Shown: positions 8,947 through 18,120 of the stretch, one piece after another
Numbering within the stretch: the first letter of the stretch is position 1
Layout: every line of letters begins with the position of its first letter
The notes under the pieces: generated by a model
What the model saw: only the letters and a program-made list of their open reading frames with translations
Told to the model about the DNA's origin: nothing
Database searches by the model: none
Made by a program: the position numbers and the translations under genes
Assembly: GCF_900090285.1 (NCBI RefSeq)
Contig: NZ_LT607754.1
Location: 2,542,001-2,606,000, forward strand
Direction: 5' to 3'
Length of the DNA: 64,000 nt
Origin: Micromonospora inositola
GTDB taxonomy: Bacteria; Actinomycetota; Actinomycetes; Mycobacteriales; Micromonosporaceae

Positions 8947-9880
8947 GTCGCCTTCCGGCGGGGAGCCGACCGTCGCGCCGGACCGGAGCACCCTTCGGCT
9001 GGCGCTGGTCGTCGGCGGGCTGGTGCTCGCCGTACTGCTCGGCTTCGGCCTCGGCCGGCTGAACCCGCCGCCCGGCACCGCGTCCGGCGCGGCCCCGACG
9101 GCCGCCGGGCACACCCACCCGCCCGGCACCGCCGCGCACTCGCACGGCGGGGCGACCATCGACCAGGGCACCGGCGCGGACGCCGCCGGCCTGTCGGTCA
9201 GCGCGGCCGGCTACACCCTCGCCCCGTCGACCGTGGAGTTCCCGGTCGGCCGGGCCACTGAGCTGCGGTTCCAGATCCGGGACGAGCGGCGGCGGGCGGT
9301 CACCCGGTTCGCCGTGGTGCACGACAAGCCGCTGCACCTGATCGTGGTCCGCCGCGACCTGACCGGCTACCAGCACCTGCACCCGACCATGGCGACGGAC
9401 GGCACCTGGTCGGTGCCGCTGACCCTGACCCAGCCGGGCGTCTGGCGGGCGTACGCGGACTTCACCGCGGTCGCCGACGACGGCGGGCAGACCGCCGTCA
9501 CGCTCGGCACCGACCTGACCGCGCCCGGCGGGTTCGCGCCCCGCCCGCTGCCGGCGCCGGCCACCACCGGCACGGTCGACGGGTTCACCGTCGCCTACGA
9601 GGGGACCCCGAAGGCGGGGGAGTCGACGCCGTTGCGCTTCCGGGTCCGGGCCGGTACAACCGCCGCGCCGCTGGAGCGCTACCTCGGCGCGTACGGCCAC
9701 CTGGTCGCGCTCCGCGAGGGCGACCTGGGCTACCTGCACGTGCACCCGCAGAGCGGGCGGGACGGCGATGCGGTGACGTTCCAGCTGACCGTGCCGGGTC
9801 CCGGCCGCTACCGGATGTTCCTGGACTTCCAGGTGGCCGGCGTGGTGCACACCGCCGGCTTCACCGTGACGGTGCCCTGA
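8921..9880 (+). CDS. Membrane-anchored His-rich protein of a copper-handling pair
   Basis: 319 aa. One N-terminal membrane span (about residues 27-48) is followed by a His/Gly/Pro-rich linker (AAGHTHPPGTAAHSHGG) and an extracytoplasmic beta-rich region with repeated His motifs (LHLIVVRRDLTGYQHLHP, LGYLHVHP). The two halves (about 90-200 and 210-319) look like repeats of one fold. His clusters plus overlap with copZ suggest metal binding outside the membrane. I do not recognise a named family, so the role is inference from context. Confidence 0.8.
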   Translation: MSWPAALPESPSGGEPTVAPDRSTLRLALVVGGLVLAVLLGFGLGRLNPPPGTASGAAPTAAGHTHPPGTAAHSHGGATIDQGTGADAAGLSVSAAGYTLAPSTVEFPVGRATELRFQIRDERRRAVTRFAVVHDKPLHLIVVRRDLTGYQHLHPTMATDGTWSVPLTLTQPGVWRAYADFTAVADDGGQTAVTLGTDLTAPGGFAPRPLPAPATTGTVDGFTVAYEGTPKAGESTPLRFRVRAGTTAAPLERYLGAYGHLVALREGDLGYLHVHPQSGRDGDAVTFQLTVPGPGRYRMFLDFQVAGVVHTAGFTVTVP

Positions 9881-9884
9881 CCGC

Positions 9885-10301
9885 TCAGCCGGCCCGGCGG
9901 ACCGGGCGGCGGGCCAGGTAGCGGAGCAGGTCGCGGATGTGGTGTTTCTCCTCGGCGGGAACGGTGGGATCGGCCAGCCGCTCCAGGATCACCCGGACGT
10001 CCGCCTCCACCGGCCCGTCCTCGGCGCGGCGGCGCGGCGCGGCGCCGGCGTCCGGCAGCCCGAGGGCCCGGAAGGCGGCCGCCACCGGCAGGTCGAGGGC
10101 GGCGCAGAAGCCACGCACCTTGGCCAGCTCGGGGTAGTCCTGCCAGTCGCCGGCGAGCCAGCGGAACACGGTGGACCGGCCCACGCCGGTGTGCGTGGCC
10201 AGGTCGGTCACCGTCCAGCCGCGTTCTTCACGGGCGTTGTCGATGGCCCGGCGCACGAAGCGCGCGAAGGCCATCTGTGGTGAAACCTCTGCGGAACCCA
10301 T
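9885..10301 (-). CDS. XRE-family helix-turn-helix transcriptional regulator
   Basis: 138 aa. The N-terminal half is a Cro/C1-type HTH: WTVTDLATHTGVGRSTVFRWLAGDW, with the recognition helix around GRSTVFRW. The C-terminal 60 residues are charged and lack a recognised sensor. The start is uncertain: ATG at 10301 has GCAGGA directly before it, and ATG at 10274 has GAGG about ten bases before it. It converges on the copper-pair gene with only four bases between stops. Confidence 0.82.
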   Translation of the reverse strand: MGSAEVSPQMAFARFVRRAIDNAREERGWTVTDLATHTGVGRSTVFRWLAGDWQDYPELAKVRGFCAALDLPVAAAFRALGLPDAGAAPRRRAEDGPVEADVRVILERLADPTVPAEEKHHIRDLLRYLARRPVRRAG

Positions 10302-10454
10302 TCCTGCGGGGTCTTCCCTTCCCGGCCGGAGCACCGGACGGTGCGCCTAAGAGGGTAGTACGGCCCGAGGTGGAAGCAACCGACTGATCGGTCCGAAGGT
10401 CTCGTGACGGGACCGGCCCCGGAGCGTCGGGAACCGCGGCACCGGGCGGCGCCG

Positions 10455-11621
10455 CTAGGCCGCCGGCCCGTCGGTCGCCGCCCCGGACAGCAGGGTCTCC
10501 AGCCGCGGCGTGACGCGCCACTGGTCGACCAGGTCCCGGTACTCCGCCCGCTGGGCGTCGGTCGGGGACGTCCCGGTCCGGCGGGCCCGGATCAGCAGGT
10601 TCCGCGGGGTGTGCCGGGAGTCGACGAACTCGACCACCTCCGCCCGGTAGCCGTGCAACCGGAGCAGCCCGGCCCGGAGCGCGTCGGTCAGCACGTCCGC
10701 GAACCGCTCGCGCAGAATGCCCTGCCGGGTGAGCAGGTCGTACGGCCCGGGCGCCGGCCGGGAGCGCAGCTGGGCCGCGATGTCGTGGTGGCAGCAGGGC
10801 GCGGCGAGCACCCAGCGGGCATCCCACCGGACGGCGCGGGCCAGCGCCTCGTCCGTGGCGGTGTCGCAGGCGTGCAGCGCCAGCACCAGGTCCGGGGCCG
10901 GCTCGACCACTGCGTCGGCGATGGTGCCGGCGACGAAGCGGACCTGGTCCGCCCAGCCCAGCCGCGCGGCCAGCTCGCTGTTGCGCCGGCGCTGGTCCTC
11001 GCGCACGTCCACCCCGACCAGTTCCACGTCGAGCCCGCGCGCGGTGAGGTAGCGGTGGGCCGCGAAGGTCAGGTACGCGTTGCCGCAGCCCAGGTCGACC
11101 ACGCGCAGTGGGCCGGTCAGGTCGTCCGGCAGGGTCGCGGCCAGCGCCCGGAGGAACGCGTCCACCTGGCGGCGCTTCGCCGCCGAGCCGCCGATCTCGG
11201 CGAAGATCGGATCACCCGGGTCGAGCAGGTAGTCCTTCTCCCGGTCGTGGCCGCCCGGCTCGGCCGCCGGCCGGCTCGCCGCCGCCCGGTGCACCTGCGC
11301 CTCGCCCGACTTGGTCACCCGCAGTTGCAGCGTCGCGTCGGCCGTCTCCACGTGCCAGTTGCCGAACGGCTCGGCCAGCAGCGCGTCGACCGCCGCGCCG
11401 GCCTCCGCGCCGGGCGCCACGTTCCGGGTGTACGGCCGGGCCCCGTCGGAGGTGGAGATCTGCAGGCGCGGGCCGCCCTTGAGGGTGACCGGCCGCAGCT
11501 CGGCGCGGACCACCGAGGGCCGGTGCCCCCGGCGTTTTCCGGCGGCGACCGCCCGGGTCAGCGCGGGGTCGAGCAGCAGCGCCCGGACCTCGGTCAGGGC
11601 GGCGTCCAACGGTTCCGGCAT
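10455..11621 (-). CDS. Class I SAM-dependent methyltransferase
   Basis: 388 aa. The central motif VVDLGCGNAYLTFAAHRYL is a canonical SAM-binding motif I; VELVGVDVRED fits motif II and LVLALHACDTATDEALARA resembles motif IV. A conserved PCCHHD stretch follows, as in the methyltransferase family found near actinobacterial RNA helicases. Substrate is unknown, with RNA or protein possible. The start at 11621 gives the natural N-terminus (MPEPLDAAL); the frame stays open to 11741 through low-complexity sequence. Confidence 0.85.
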   Translation of the reverse strand: MPEPLDAALTEVRALLLDPALTRAVAAGKRRGHRPSVVRAELRPVTLKGGPRLQISTSDGARPYTRNVAPGAEAGAAVDALLAEPFGNWHVETADATLQLRVTKSGEAQVHRAAASRPAAEPGGHDREKDYLLDPGDPIFAEIGGSAAKRRQVDAFLRALAATLPDDLTGPLRVVDLGCGNAYLTFAAHRYLTARGLDVELVGVDVREDQRRRNSELAARLGWADQVRFVAGTIADAVVEPAPDLVLALHACDTATDEALARAVRWDARWVLAAPCCHHDIAAQLRSRPAPGPYDLLTRQGILRERFADVLTDALRAGLLRLHGYRAEVVEFVDSRHTPRNLLIRARRTGTSPTDAQRAEYRDLVDQWRVTPRLETLLSGAATDGPAA

Positions 11622-11742
11622 CGCTCCATCATCCTTCCCGGCCGCCGGCTTCCCCGGCGGGCCGGTCGTGAGTGTCCTGTGGCACCCCTCCGCCCCGCTC
11701 GCGGTGGCAGGGAGTGCCGGTGCTGGGTGTCCTCTCGGCATG

Positions 11743-11811
11743 CTTTGCTCTGCTTCAGCCGCCGCAACACCTGGCGGGCGATGGTGTTGCCTCCGCTGCA
11801 GCAGAGCAAAG
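11743..11811. repeat. Interrupted palindrome with two nested perfect arms
   Basis: The outer arms CTTTGCTCTGC (11743-11753) and GCAGAGCAAAG (11801-11811) and the inner arms GCAACACC (11764-11771) and GGTGTTGC (11783-11790) share the same centre exactly. The ten bases between the arms on each side also pair partly. The whole folds as one 69-base hairpin in the 309-base gap between the methyltransferase and helicase genes. No coding function is seen. Confidence 0.65.
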
Positions 11812-11876
11812 GGCGCCCGTGGGGTGTCCCTCCTCGGAGCGCCGGCAGCCCGGCCCGGCCGCGTGGGCCCGGACAG

Positions 11877-11917
11877 CCGACGTCCCCCGTACCGGGGACC
11901 GGTGCGGGGGACGTCGG
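11877..11917 (-). terminator. Terminator hairpin downstream of the DEAD-box helicase gene
   Basis: CCGACGTCCCCCG (11877-11889) pairs with CGGGGGACGTCGG (11905-11917). The loop contains a further ACCGG/CCGGT match. It lies 13 bases past the helicase stop. Confidence 0.75.
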
Positions 11918-11930
11918 GGTGTCGCAGAGG

Positions 11931-13583
11931 TCAGTCGGCGGTCGCCTCGGCCGGCGTACCGGCGCCCGAACCGCCACCACGACGGCGCCGGCGGCGGCGC
12001 GGCTTCGACGCCGCCTCGCCCTCGGCGGAGGCCGTCGCGGCCGGCTCGGCGCCGCCCTCGGCGGTGATCACCGCGGTGGGCTCGCCGGCCACCGCCTCGC
12101 CGGCCCGGCGGCGACGCCGCCGGCGCGGGGTACGGGTGCCCTCCTCGGCGGCGGCGTCGGCGGGCGTCCCGCCCTCCGGCGTGGCCGCCGCGTCGCCGCC
12201 CCGGCCCCGGCCACGCTCGCGGTCGCCGCGCTCGCCCCGGCCACGGCTCTCGCCGCGCCGGGACCGGCCACCGCCGAGGTCCTCCTCGACCTCCGCCGCC
12301 AGCCCGGCGCGGGTGCGCTCGGCGGTCGGCAGGGTGCCGGTGACGTCCCGGGAGATGTCCAGGTCGGTGTAGAGGTGCGGAGAGGTGTGGTACGTCTCCG
12401 GCGGCTCCGGCATCTCCAGCCCGAGCGTCTTGTCGATGATCCGCCAGCGGGGCATGTCGTCCCAGTCGACGAAGGTCACCGCGACACCGGTCGCCCCGGC
12501 CCGGCCGGTACGACCGATCCGGTGGGTGTAGGTGTCCTGGTCCTCGGGGCAGTCGTAGTTGATGACGTGGGTGACGCCGGTGACGTCGAGCCCGCGCGCC
12601 GCCACGTCGGTGGCGACCAGGATGTCGATCTTGCCGGCGCGGAACGCCCGCAGCGCCCGCTCCCGGGCGCCCTGGCCCAGGTCCCCGTGAACGGCGGCGA
12701 CCGCGAAGCCGCGGAAGTCGAGGTCCTCGGCGACCCGGTCGGCGGCCCGCTTGGTCCGGGTGAAGATCATGGTCAGGCCGCGCCCCTCCGCCTGCAGGAT
12801 GCGCGCGACGATCTCGACCTTGTTCATCGAGTGGGTGCGGTAGACCAGCTGCTGCGTCTGCGGCGACGGGCCGGTCTCGGCGGTGTGCCCGGCGTGGATG
12901 GTCACCGGCCGGCGCAGGAAGCGCCGGGACAGGGCGACGATCGGGTCCGGCATGGTGGCCGAGAAGAGCATGGTCTGCCGGTCCTCCGGCAGCATCGCGA
13001 GGATCTTCTCGACGTCGTCGAGGAAGCCCAGGTCGAGCATCCGGTCGGCCTCGTCGAGAACCAGCGCGCGCACCCGGTCGAGCCGCAGGTGCTTCTGCTT
13101 CTGCAGGTCCATCAGCCGGCCGGGCGTGCCGACCAGGATCTCGACGCCCCGGCGGAGCGCCTCGATCTGCGGCTCGTACGCCACGCCGCCGTAGATCGGC
13201 AGCACCCGGATGCCCCGGGTGCGACCGGCGGCGTCGAGGTCCTTGGCGACCTGGATGCCCAGCTCGCGGGTGGGTACGACGACCAGCGCCTGCGGCACGC
13301 CGTCGCCGCCCTCGGCGGGGGCGAAGACCCGCTCCAGCAGCGGTACGCCGAAGCCGAGGGTCTTGCCGGTGCCGGTCGGCGCCTGGCCGATCAGGTCGAC
13401 GCCGCGCAGCGCGATCGGCAGCGCGTACTCCTGGATGGCGAACGCGCGGGTGATGCCGGCGGCGGCCAGGGCCTCGACGGTCTCCGCGCGGGCGCCGAGC
13501 TCGGCGAAAGTGGGAGCCTCCGGACGGACCGGAGCGGTGGGAGCCAGTTCCTGGCCCGTGTTGTCCTGAATCTGCTCGCTCAT
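11931..13583 (-). CDS. DEAD-box ATP-dependent RNA helicase (RhlE/DeaD type)
   Basis: 550 aa. The Q motif lies near residues 46-52, Walker A APTGTGKT at 68-75, then PTRELGIQV, GTPGRLMD, VLDEADRML, SATMPD, and the second RecA domain with IFTRTKR, VATDVAARGLD and HRIGRTGR. The last 120 residues are Arg/Gly/Glu-rich and disordered, typical of RNA-binding tails. It corresponds by position to Mycobacterium Rv3211 (rhlE). The start at 13583 (MSEQIQ) is chosen over a longer frame to 13694 that would add non-family residues. The 5' leader is long, as is common for cold-responsive helicases; that regulation is a guess. Confidence 0.92.
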   Translation of the reverse strand: MSEQIQDNTGQELAPTAPVRPEAPTFAELGARAETVEALAAAGITRAFAIQEYALPIALRGVDLIGQAPTGTGKTLGFGVPLLERVFAPAEGGDGVPQALVVVPTRELGIQVAKDLDAAGRTRGIRVLPIYGGVAYEPQIEALRRGVEILVGTPGRLMDLQKQKHLRLDRVRALVLDEADRMLDLGFLDDVEKILAMLPEDRQTMLFSATMPDPIVALSRRFLRRPVTIHAGHTAETGPSPQTQQLVYRTHSMNKVEIVARILQAEGRGLTMIFTRTKRAADRVAEDLDFRGFAVAAVHGDLGQGARERALRAFRAGKIDILVATDVAARGLDVTGVTHVINYDCPEDQDTYTHRIGRTGRAGATGVAVTFVDWDDMPRWRIIDKTLGLEMPEPPETYHTSPHLYTDLDISRDVTGTLPTAERTRAGLAAEVEEDLGGGRSRRGESRGRGERGDRERGRGRGGDAAATPEGGTPADAAAEEGTRTPRRRRRRRAGEAVAGEPTAVITAEGGAEPAATASAEGEAASKPRRRRRRRGGGSGAGTPAEATAD

Positions 13584-13869
13584 ATGGATTTGGGGGTGCC
13601 CTCTCGTGGTGCGCCCCGTCATGTCCTCAGGGCGCGATCGGTATGGCGCGGGCCACACGGTCGGGGCGGAATACCGAGCCGGACCGGGCCGCACGCGCTC
13701 CGCGGGTCGGGTGCGACCAGTTCACTGATCGGATCGACGCCCACGGCAACTGTTACATACTACCTGAACCCCCTGGTGGCTGTCCCTGTTCCAGGTGGCG
13801 GTGCGACATCCGGGGGCTATCGGTGTGACCTGCGCCACAAGCCAGCGGGACCGCCGCGTCACGCGGGCG

Positions 13870-14090
13870 GACGGTAGCCTCGCTACGTCGGTGACGCCAT
13901 CACCGACGACGATGTGGGCCCGGCGGCTCGTCGGGGAGGCGCTCTCCCAGGCCGGGCGGGTCGCCGCCACGGACCGGGGGGGCTCACCGCGCTGATCACC
14001 CGGCGGGAGGGCGTGGACGTGCCGGCGCTGTTCCGGCGGCTGACCGCCGCGCACACCGCGCGGATGAACGCCGCCGGGTTGAACAACTGA
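13870..14090 (+). pseudogene. 3' remnant of a ferritin-like fold protein gene, frameshifted
   Basis: Two reading frames joined at a run of seven G (13976-13982) together read WARRLVGEALSQAGRVAA, then LTALITRREGVDVPAL, then FRRLTAAHTARMNAAGLNN and a stop at 14088-14090. This looks like the C-terminal part of the ferritin-like protein that sits between rhlE and the DUF3107 gene in mycobacteria (Rv3210c position). About 70 residues remain of an expected 220 or more, and no start is visible. The identity rests on context and remembered family pattern, so it is moderate. The left edge is approximate. Confidence 0.5.
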
Positions 14091-14154
14091 GCCGGCCCCC
14101 GGCGTGCCGCGCGGCAGGGACGCGGGCGCGTCACCTGCCGCGGCGACCGGATCG

Positions 14155-14382
14155 TCAGCGGACGGTGAACCCGACCGCGCGGGGCGAGGCCTCCGCGATC
14201 TCGACGTAGGCGACCTTGTTGACCGGCACGATGACCCGTCGGCCCTTCTCGTCGGTCAGGGAGAGGGTGCCCTCGTCCTTGGCGAAGGCGTCGGTCACGA
14301 TCTGCTCGATCTCGGCCGGCGACTGCGCGCTCTCCAGGACCAGCTCGCGCGGCGCGTACTGCACCCCGATCTTGACCTCCAC
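14155..14382 (-). CDS. DUF3107 family protein
   Basis: 75 aa, one small alpha/beta domain beginning MEVKIGVQYAPRELVLES and ending AEASPRAVGFTVR. It matches the conserved actinobacterial DUF3107 family (Mycobacterium Rv3208A/TB9.4 position). Function is unknown. It is transcribed in the same direction as, and 65 bases downstream of, the TetR gene, so a shared transcript is likely. Confidence 0.9.
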   Translation of the reverse strand: MEVKIGVQYAPRELVLESAQSPAEIEQIVTDAFAKDEGTLSLTDEKGRRVIVPVNKVAYVEIAEASPRAVGFTVR

Positions 14383-14447
14383 TGTGCCTCCTCAACTGGG
14401 GCGAAAAAGCCGCCGTGGGAAGGCTATCCGATCTGGCGGCCCGATGT

Positions 14448-15086
14448 TCAGGCTGACTCACCTTGCAGCGGGAAGCTGGCGATGCCCCGCCAGGACAGCG
14501 CGGCGACCAGCGCCTCCGCCTCCGCCTTCGGCACCTGCCGGCCACCGGCCAGCCAGAACTGCGCCGCCGTCTCCGCCGCCCCGACCAGGCCGGAGGCGAG
14601 CAGCTCGGCGTGCGCCCGACTGACACCGGTGTCCGAGATGATGGTGTCGGTGATCGCCGCGATGCAGCCCTGCTCGACCCGCTCCACCCGCTGCCGGACG
14701 GCCGGGTCGTTGCGCAGGTCCGACTCGAAGACCAGGCGGAACGCCTCGCTCTCGTGGTCGACGAAGTCGAAGTACGCGCGCACCGACGCGCTGACCCGCT
14801 CCTTGTTGTCGATGGTGCCGCGCATCGCGTCGTGCACCTGCGCCACGATGGCGTCGCAGTGCGTGTCCAGCAGCGCCAGGTAGAGCTCCATCTTGCCCGG
14901 GAAGTGCTGGTAGAGCACCGGCTTGGAGACCCCGGCCCGCTCGGCGATGTCGTCCATCGCCGCAGCGTGGTAACCCTGGGCGACGAACACCTCCTGGGCG
15001 GCCGCGAGCAACTGCTTGCGGCGCGCCGAACGGGGCAGGCGGGTGGGACGGCCGGCGGTCTGTGCACCGTTCCCCACAGCGGTCAT
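14448..15086 (-). CDS. TetR/AcrR-family transcriptional regulator
   Basis: 212 aa. The N-terminal HTH is canonical: RKQLLAAAQEVFVAQGYHAAAMDDIAERAGVSKPVLYQHFPGK, with the recognition helix at about residues 50-60. The C-terminal helical domain (TetR_C type) would bind an unknown ligand or dimerise. It occupies the position of Mycobacterium Rv3208 beside the DUF3107 gene. Divergent transcription with the gene at 15235 leaves 148 bases for promoters and possible autoregulation. Confidence 0.92.
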   Translation of the reverse strand: MTAVGNGAQTAGRPTRLPRSARRKQLLAAAQEVFVAQGYHAAAMDDIAERAGVSKPVLYQHFPGKMELYLALLDTHCDAIVAQVHDAMRGTIDNKERVSASVRAYFDFVDHESEAFRLVFESDLRNDPAVRQRVERVEQGCIAAITDTIISDTGVSRAHAELLASGLVGAAETAAQFWLAGGRQVPKAEAEALVAALSWRGIASFPLQGESA

Positions 15087-15234
15087 GGGAGCCTCCGAGT
15101 TTCTTCGTACGAGCCGGCACTTATCACCCGAACCGGCCGGATTCGTGAACCCGTCCCGGAATTGGCCCGCCGCTGTAACTTATCGCCACTGTCACCACAC
15201 GGTAGCCTCACCGGGGGCGACCAAGGAGCGCGCG

Positions 15235-18075
15235 GTGAGTGAATCAGGGCAACCCGGAGCCGCCACCCCGGGAGAGCACGGCGACGGGACGGGTCAGCAC
15301 GACGACCTGGCCCGTTCCGCCAGCGGGTGGGCGCCCCCGGCAGCCGGCTGGTCCCGCCGCGGCGAGGCCGGCCGCGAGCCGGCGCCCGTCTGGCGGCAGC
15401 CCGACCCCACCGCCGGCTGGGGCGCCTCGTCCACCCGCCACGGCGACCTGCCGGCCCCGCTGGCCGGGCTGCCCGCCGGGGAGCCGCCGGCCCGGGTCAA
15501 CGGCCGTCCCCACGTCAACGGCGTGCGCCACGCCGAGGAGGAGCCGCCCGTGACCCGCCAGGCTCCGGTGAGTGCCCCGCCCGCCGACGAGCCGCGCCGC
15601 GACCTCGACGCCGACCGGCTGGTCGTACCGGCCCAGCGGCCGGCGCCCGCGGTGGAGCAGCCGTCCGCCGACGCCGAGCCCGGCCGGCACGCCTCGGACG
15701 ACCCGCCGGCCAGCCGCGGGTCGCGCTGGGCGGAGGGGACCGTCCCGTCCTCCGCGCCGCCGGCCATGCAGGTGCCGCCGGTCGGCACCGCCGCCGCGGG
15801 GTTCGAGGTGCCGCCCGGCTTCCACGCCCCGATCGTCGAGCGTGGCGCCCCCGAACCGGCCCCGTCGCTGTCTCACGGGTGGGCCGACCGGGTCCCGCCG
15901 GAGCCGCCCCCCGCCGAGCCGGCCGATCACCGCAATGCGTCCGCCGAGGAGCCGGGCTGGCGCGCCGAGCCGGCCGACGAGCGCCGCGCCGCGCCTGCCG
16001 AAGAGTCGGAATGGCAGGGTCCGAGCTGGAACCGGCCGAGCTGGGGCAACGGCTGGGCGCCGTCGTGGCCCCGCGAAGACGAGCCGGGCGGCCGCCGCGT
16101 CCGCGACGAACGGGCCGCCGAGTGGGTGCCCGAGCCGACCCGGCCGTACGAGCCGGTGCGCGCCGAGCCCGCCCGGCCGTACGAGCCGGTGCGCGCCGAG
16201 CCGACACCGGCCTACGAAACGCCGCCGGCCCGGCCGTACGAGGTCGCCCGGACCGATGGCGAGCCCCGCCCGACGTACGAGTGGGAGAACGTCGACCGGC
16301 CGTCGTGGGCCGGCGGAGCGCCCGCCGCCACGCCGTTCAGCCCGCCGCCGCAGACCGCCCCGACCAGCGCCCCGCCGGTGCCGCACGCCACCCCGACCAG
16401 CGCCCCGCCGGTGTCGCGGGAGGCGCCGGCCAGCGCCCCGCCGGACGCGGGACCCGCCGGCGTCGCGCCGGTGCCCCGTGAGGCGCCCGGCGGCGCCCCG
16501 GCGTACGGCGTGCCGGCCGGCGCTCCGCCCGCCGCGTACCCGCCGTCCGCCGGGCCGGAGCCGGCCCCGCCCGCGGCCGTCCGGTCCGCCGAGGATCGGA
16601 CCGTCCGGCCGTTCCGACTGCGTCCGCAGGCCGAGGAGGTCTTCGCGACACCTCCCGCCGGGACGGGCGGCCATCCACCGCCCCCCGCCGGCCCGGGCCC
16701 CGCCACCGCCCCGAGCGGGGTGGCCCGCTTCGACCGCGTCCCCGCGCCCGCCCCGACGAGCGCACCCCCCTACGCAGCCCGCCGGTCCGCCCCCGAACCG
16801 GTGCCGACGGCCGAGCCGGTCGCCGACACCCGGCCGGACGACGGGGCGTCGGCGATGCTGCCGCAGCGCGTCCCCGCCGAACCGGACGTGCCCGTCGTGC
16901 CGGAGCCGCCAGCCGTGGAGCCATCCGCCGAAACTCCGGAACTCGCCCGGATCGCCACCCACCTGCGCCGTGACGACGAGCCCGCGCCGCTGCGGGAGCG
17001 ACCCGAGGGGTTCGACGTCAACGCCATCCTCGACGCCGTCCGGGAGGTCGCCGGCGTCCGGGACGCCGCCCTGCGCCGGACTCCGGCCGGCGCGCACAGC
17101 CTCCGGCTCGACCTGGCCGACGGCGCCGACCCGGCCGAGGTGAGCCGCCAGGTGGCGCGGTTGCTCCAGGAGCGGATGGGGCTGGCCGCCGCCCCGCAGA
17201 ACCTGCCGGGGATGCCGGCCACGCCGCCACCACCGGTCCGCCGCCGCTCCGCCGAGGGGCGCGCCGACCGGGGTGCCGCCGAGACTCGGCCCGCCGAGGA
17301 GCGCGCCGGCGCGTCGCGCACCGGCCCGGCTCGGGCGGACGCGCGTGCCCCGGAGAGTCGCGACCCGGGTGCCCCGGAGAGCCGCACCGCCGAGGAGCCC
17401 GAGGGTCGGGCCGGGAGGCTCGCCGAGGCCTCCGCCGCCGGGGGCCCGGAGGGCCGGACCGAGCCACGTGCCGAGCCGGAGTCGCCGCGCCGGCGCCGGC
17501 AGGCCGCGCCGCACCGGGGTCGGGCCACGGTGGAGGAGACGTCGCTCGCCGCCGCGCCGGCCGGTACGCCCACCGGCAGCCCGGCGACCCTCGGCACGTC
17601 GTACTCCGGTGGTCAGATGAGCACGACGGAGACTGCGCCCTCGCGACCGCTGGACACCGGCGGCGCGCCGGGGCCCCGGGTGGTGATCGACCACGTCCAG
17701 GTGAGCACCTTCGGCCTCGACGCCACCGTCGAGGTACGCCTGCTCGCCGGGGACGGGACCGCCGAGGGCCGATCCACCGGCCCGGCCGTCGACGGCTACG
17801 TGCTGCGGCTCTGCGCGGTGGCCGCCGCGGTGGCCGTCGACGAGCTGCTGCGCGGTGCCGCGCAGTCGGCGGACCGGGGGCGCTGCTTCGTGGAGCACGC
17901 CGCCGTGGTGCCGTTCGGCAACTGCGAGGTCGCCACCGTGGTCGTGCTGCTGGTCTGCGACGGATGGGTGGAGCAGCTGGCCGGTTCCGCGCTGGTCGCC
18001 GGCGACCCCCGCCAGGCGGTGGTCCGGGCGACCCTGGCCGCCGTGAACCGCCGGCTCGAGGCGCTGCTGGCCTGA
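15235..18075 (+). CDS. Large Pro/Ala/Glu-rich hypothetical protein with conserved C-terminal domain
   Basis: 946 aa, cytoplasmic as far as can be seen, with no signal peptide or membrane span. Residues 1-570 are low-complexity, rich in Pro, Ala, Glu and Arg, with internal repeats such as RPYEPVRAEP (twice) and TSAPPVPHATP/TSAPPVSREAP. Residues about 575-650 form an ordered segment (GFDVNAILDAVREVAGVRDAALRR). After a second disordered stretch the last 130 residues (PRVVIDHVQVSTFGLDATVEVRL to the end) form an alpha/beta domain repeating strand-helix units. The GTG at 15235 has AAGGAG at a good distance; the frame is open further upstream. Function is unknown. Confidence 0.75.
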   Translation: MSESGQPGAATPGEHGDGTGQHDDLARSASGWAPPAAGWSRRGEAGREPAPVWRQPDPTAGWGASSTRHGDLPAPLAGLPAGEPPARVNGRPHVNGVRHAEEEPPVTRQAPVSAPPADEPRRDLDADRLVVPAQRPAPAVEQPSADAEPGRHASDDPPASRGSRWAEGTVPSSAPPAMQVPPVGTAAAGFEVPPGFHAPIVERGAPEPAPSLSHGWADRVPPEPPPAEPADHRNASAEEPGWRAEPADERRAAPAEESEWQGPSWNRPSWGNGWAPSWPREDEPGGRRVRDERAAEWVPEPTRPYEPVRAEPARPYEPVRAEPTPAYETPPARPYEVARTDGEPRPTYEWENVDRPSWAGGAPAATPFSPPPQTAPTSAPPVPHATPTSAPPVSREAPASAPPDAGPAGVAPVPREAPGGAPAYGVPAGAPPAAYPPSAGPEPAPPAAVRSAEDRTVRPFRLRPQAEEVFATPPAGTGGHPPPPAGPGPATAPSGVARFDRVPAPAPTSAPPYAARRSAPEPVPTAEPVADTRPDDGASAMLPQRVPAEPDVPVVPEPPAVEPSAETPELARIATHLRRDDEPAPLRERPEGFDVNAILDAVREVAGVRDAALRRTPAGAHSLRLDLADGADPAEVSRQVARLLQERMGLAAAPQNLPGMPATPPPPVRRRSAEGRADRGAAETRPAEERAGASRTGPARADARAPESRDPGAPESRTAEEPEGRAGRLAEASAAGGPEGRTEPRAEPESPRRRRQAAPHRGRATVEETSLAAAPAGTPTGSPATLGTSYSGGQMSTTETAPSRPLDTGGAPGPRVVIDHVQVSTFGLDATVEVRLLAGDGTAEGRSTGPAVDGYVLRLCAVAAAVAVDELLRGAAQSADRGRCFVEHAAVVPFGNCEVATVVVLLVCDGWVEQLAGSALVAGDPRQAVVRATLAAVNRRLEALLA

Positions 18076-18120
18076 TCCGGAGCCGGTGTCGGTCGGGGCG
18101 GCATGGGAAACACTGGGAGC

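Noticed and set aside
10404..13877. A 1157-codon plus-strand frame
   Set aside because: Antisense to the methyltransferase and DEAD-box helicase genes, with no family motif.
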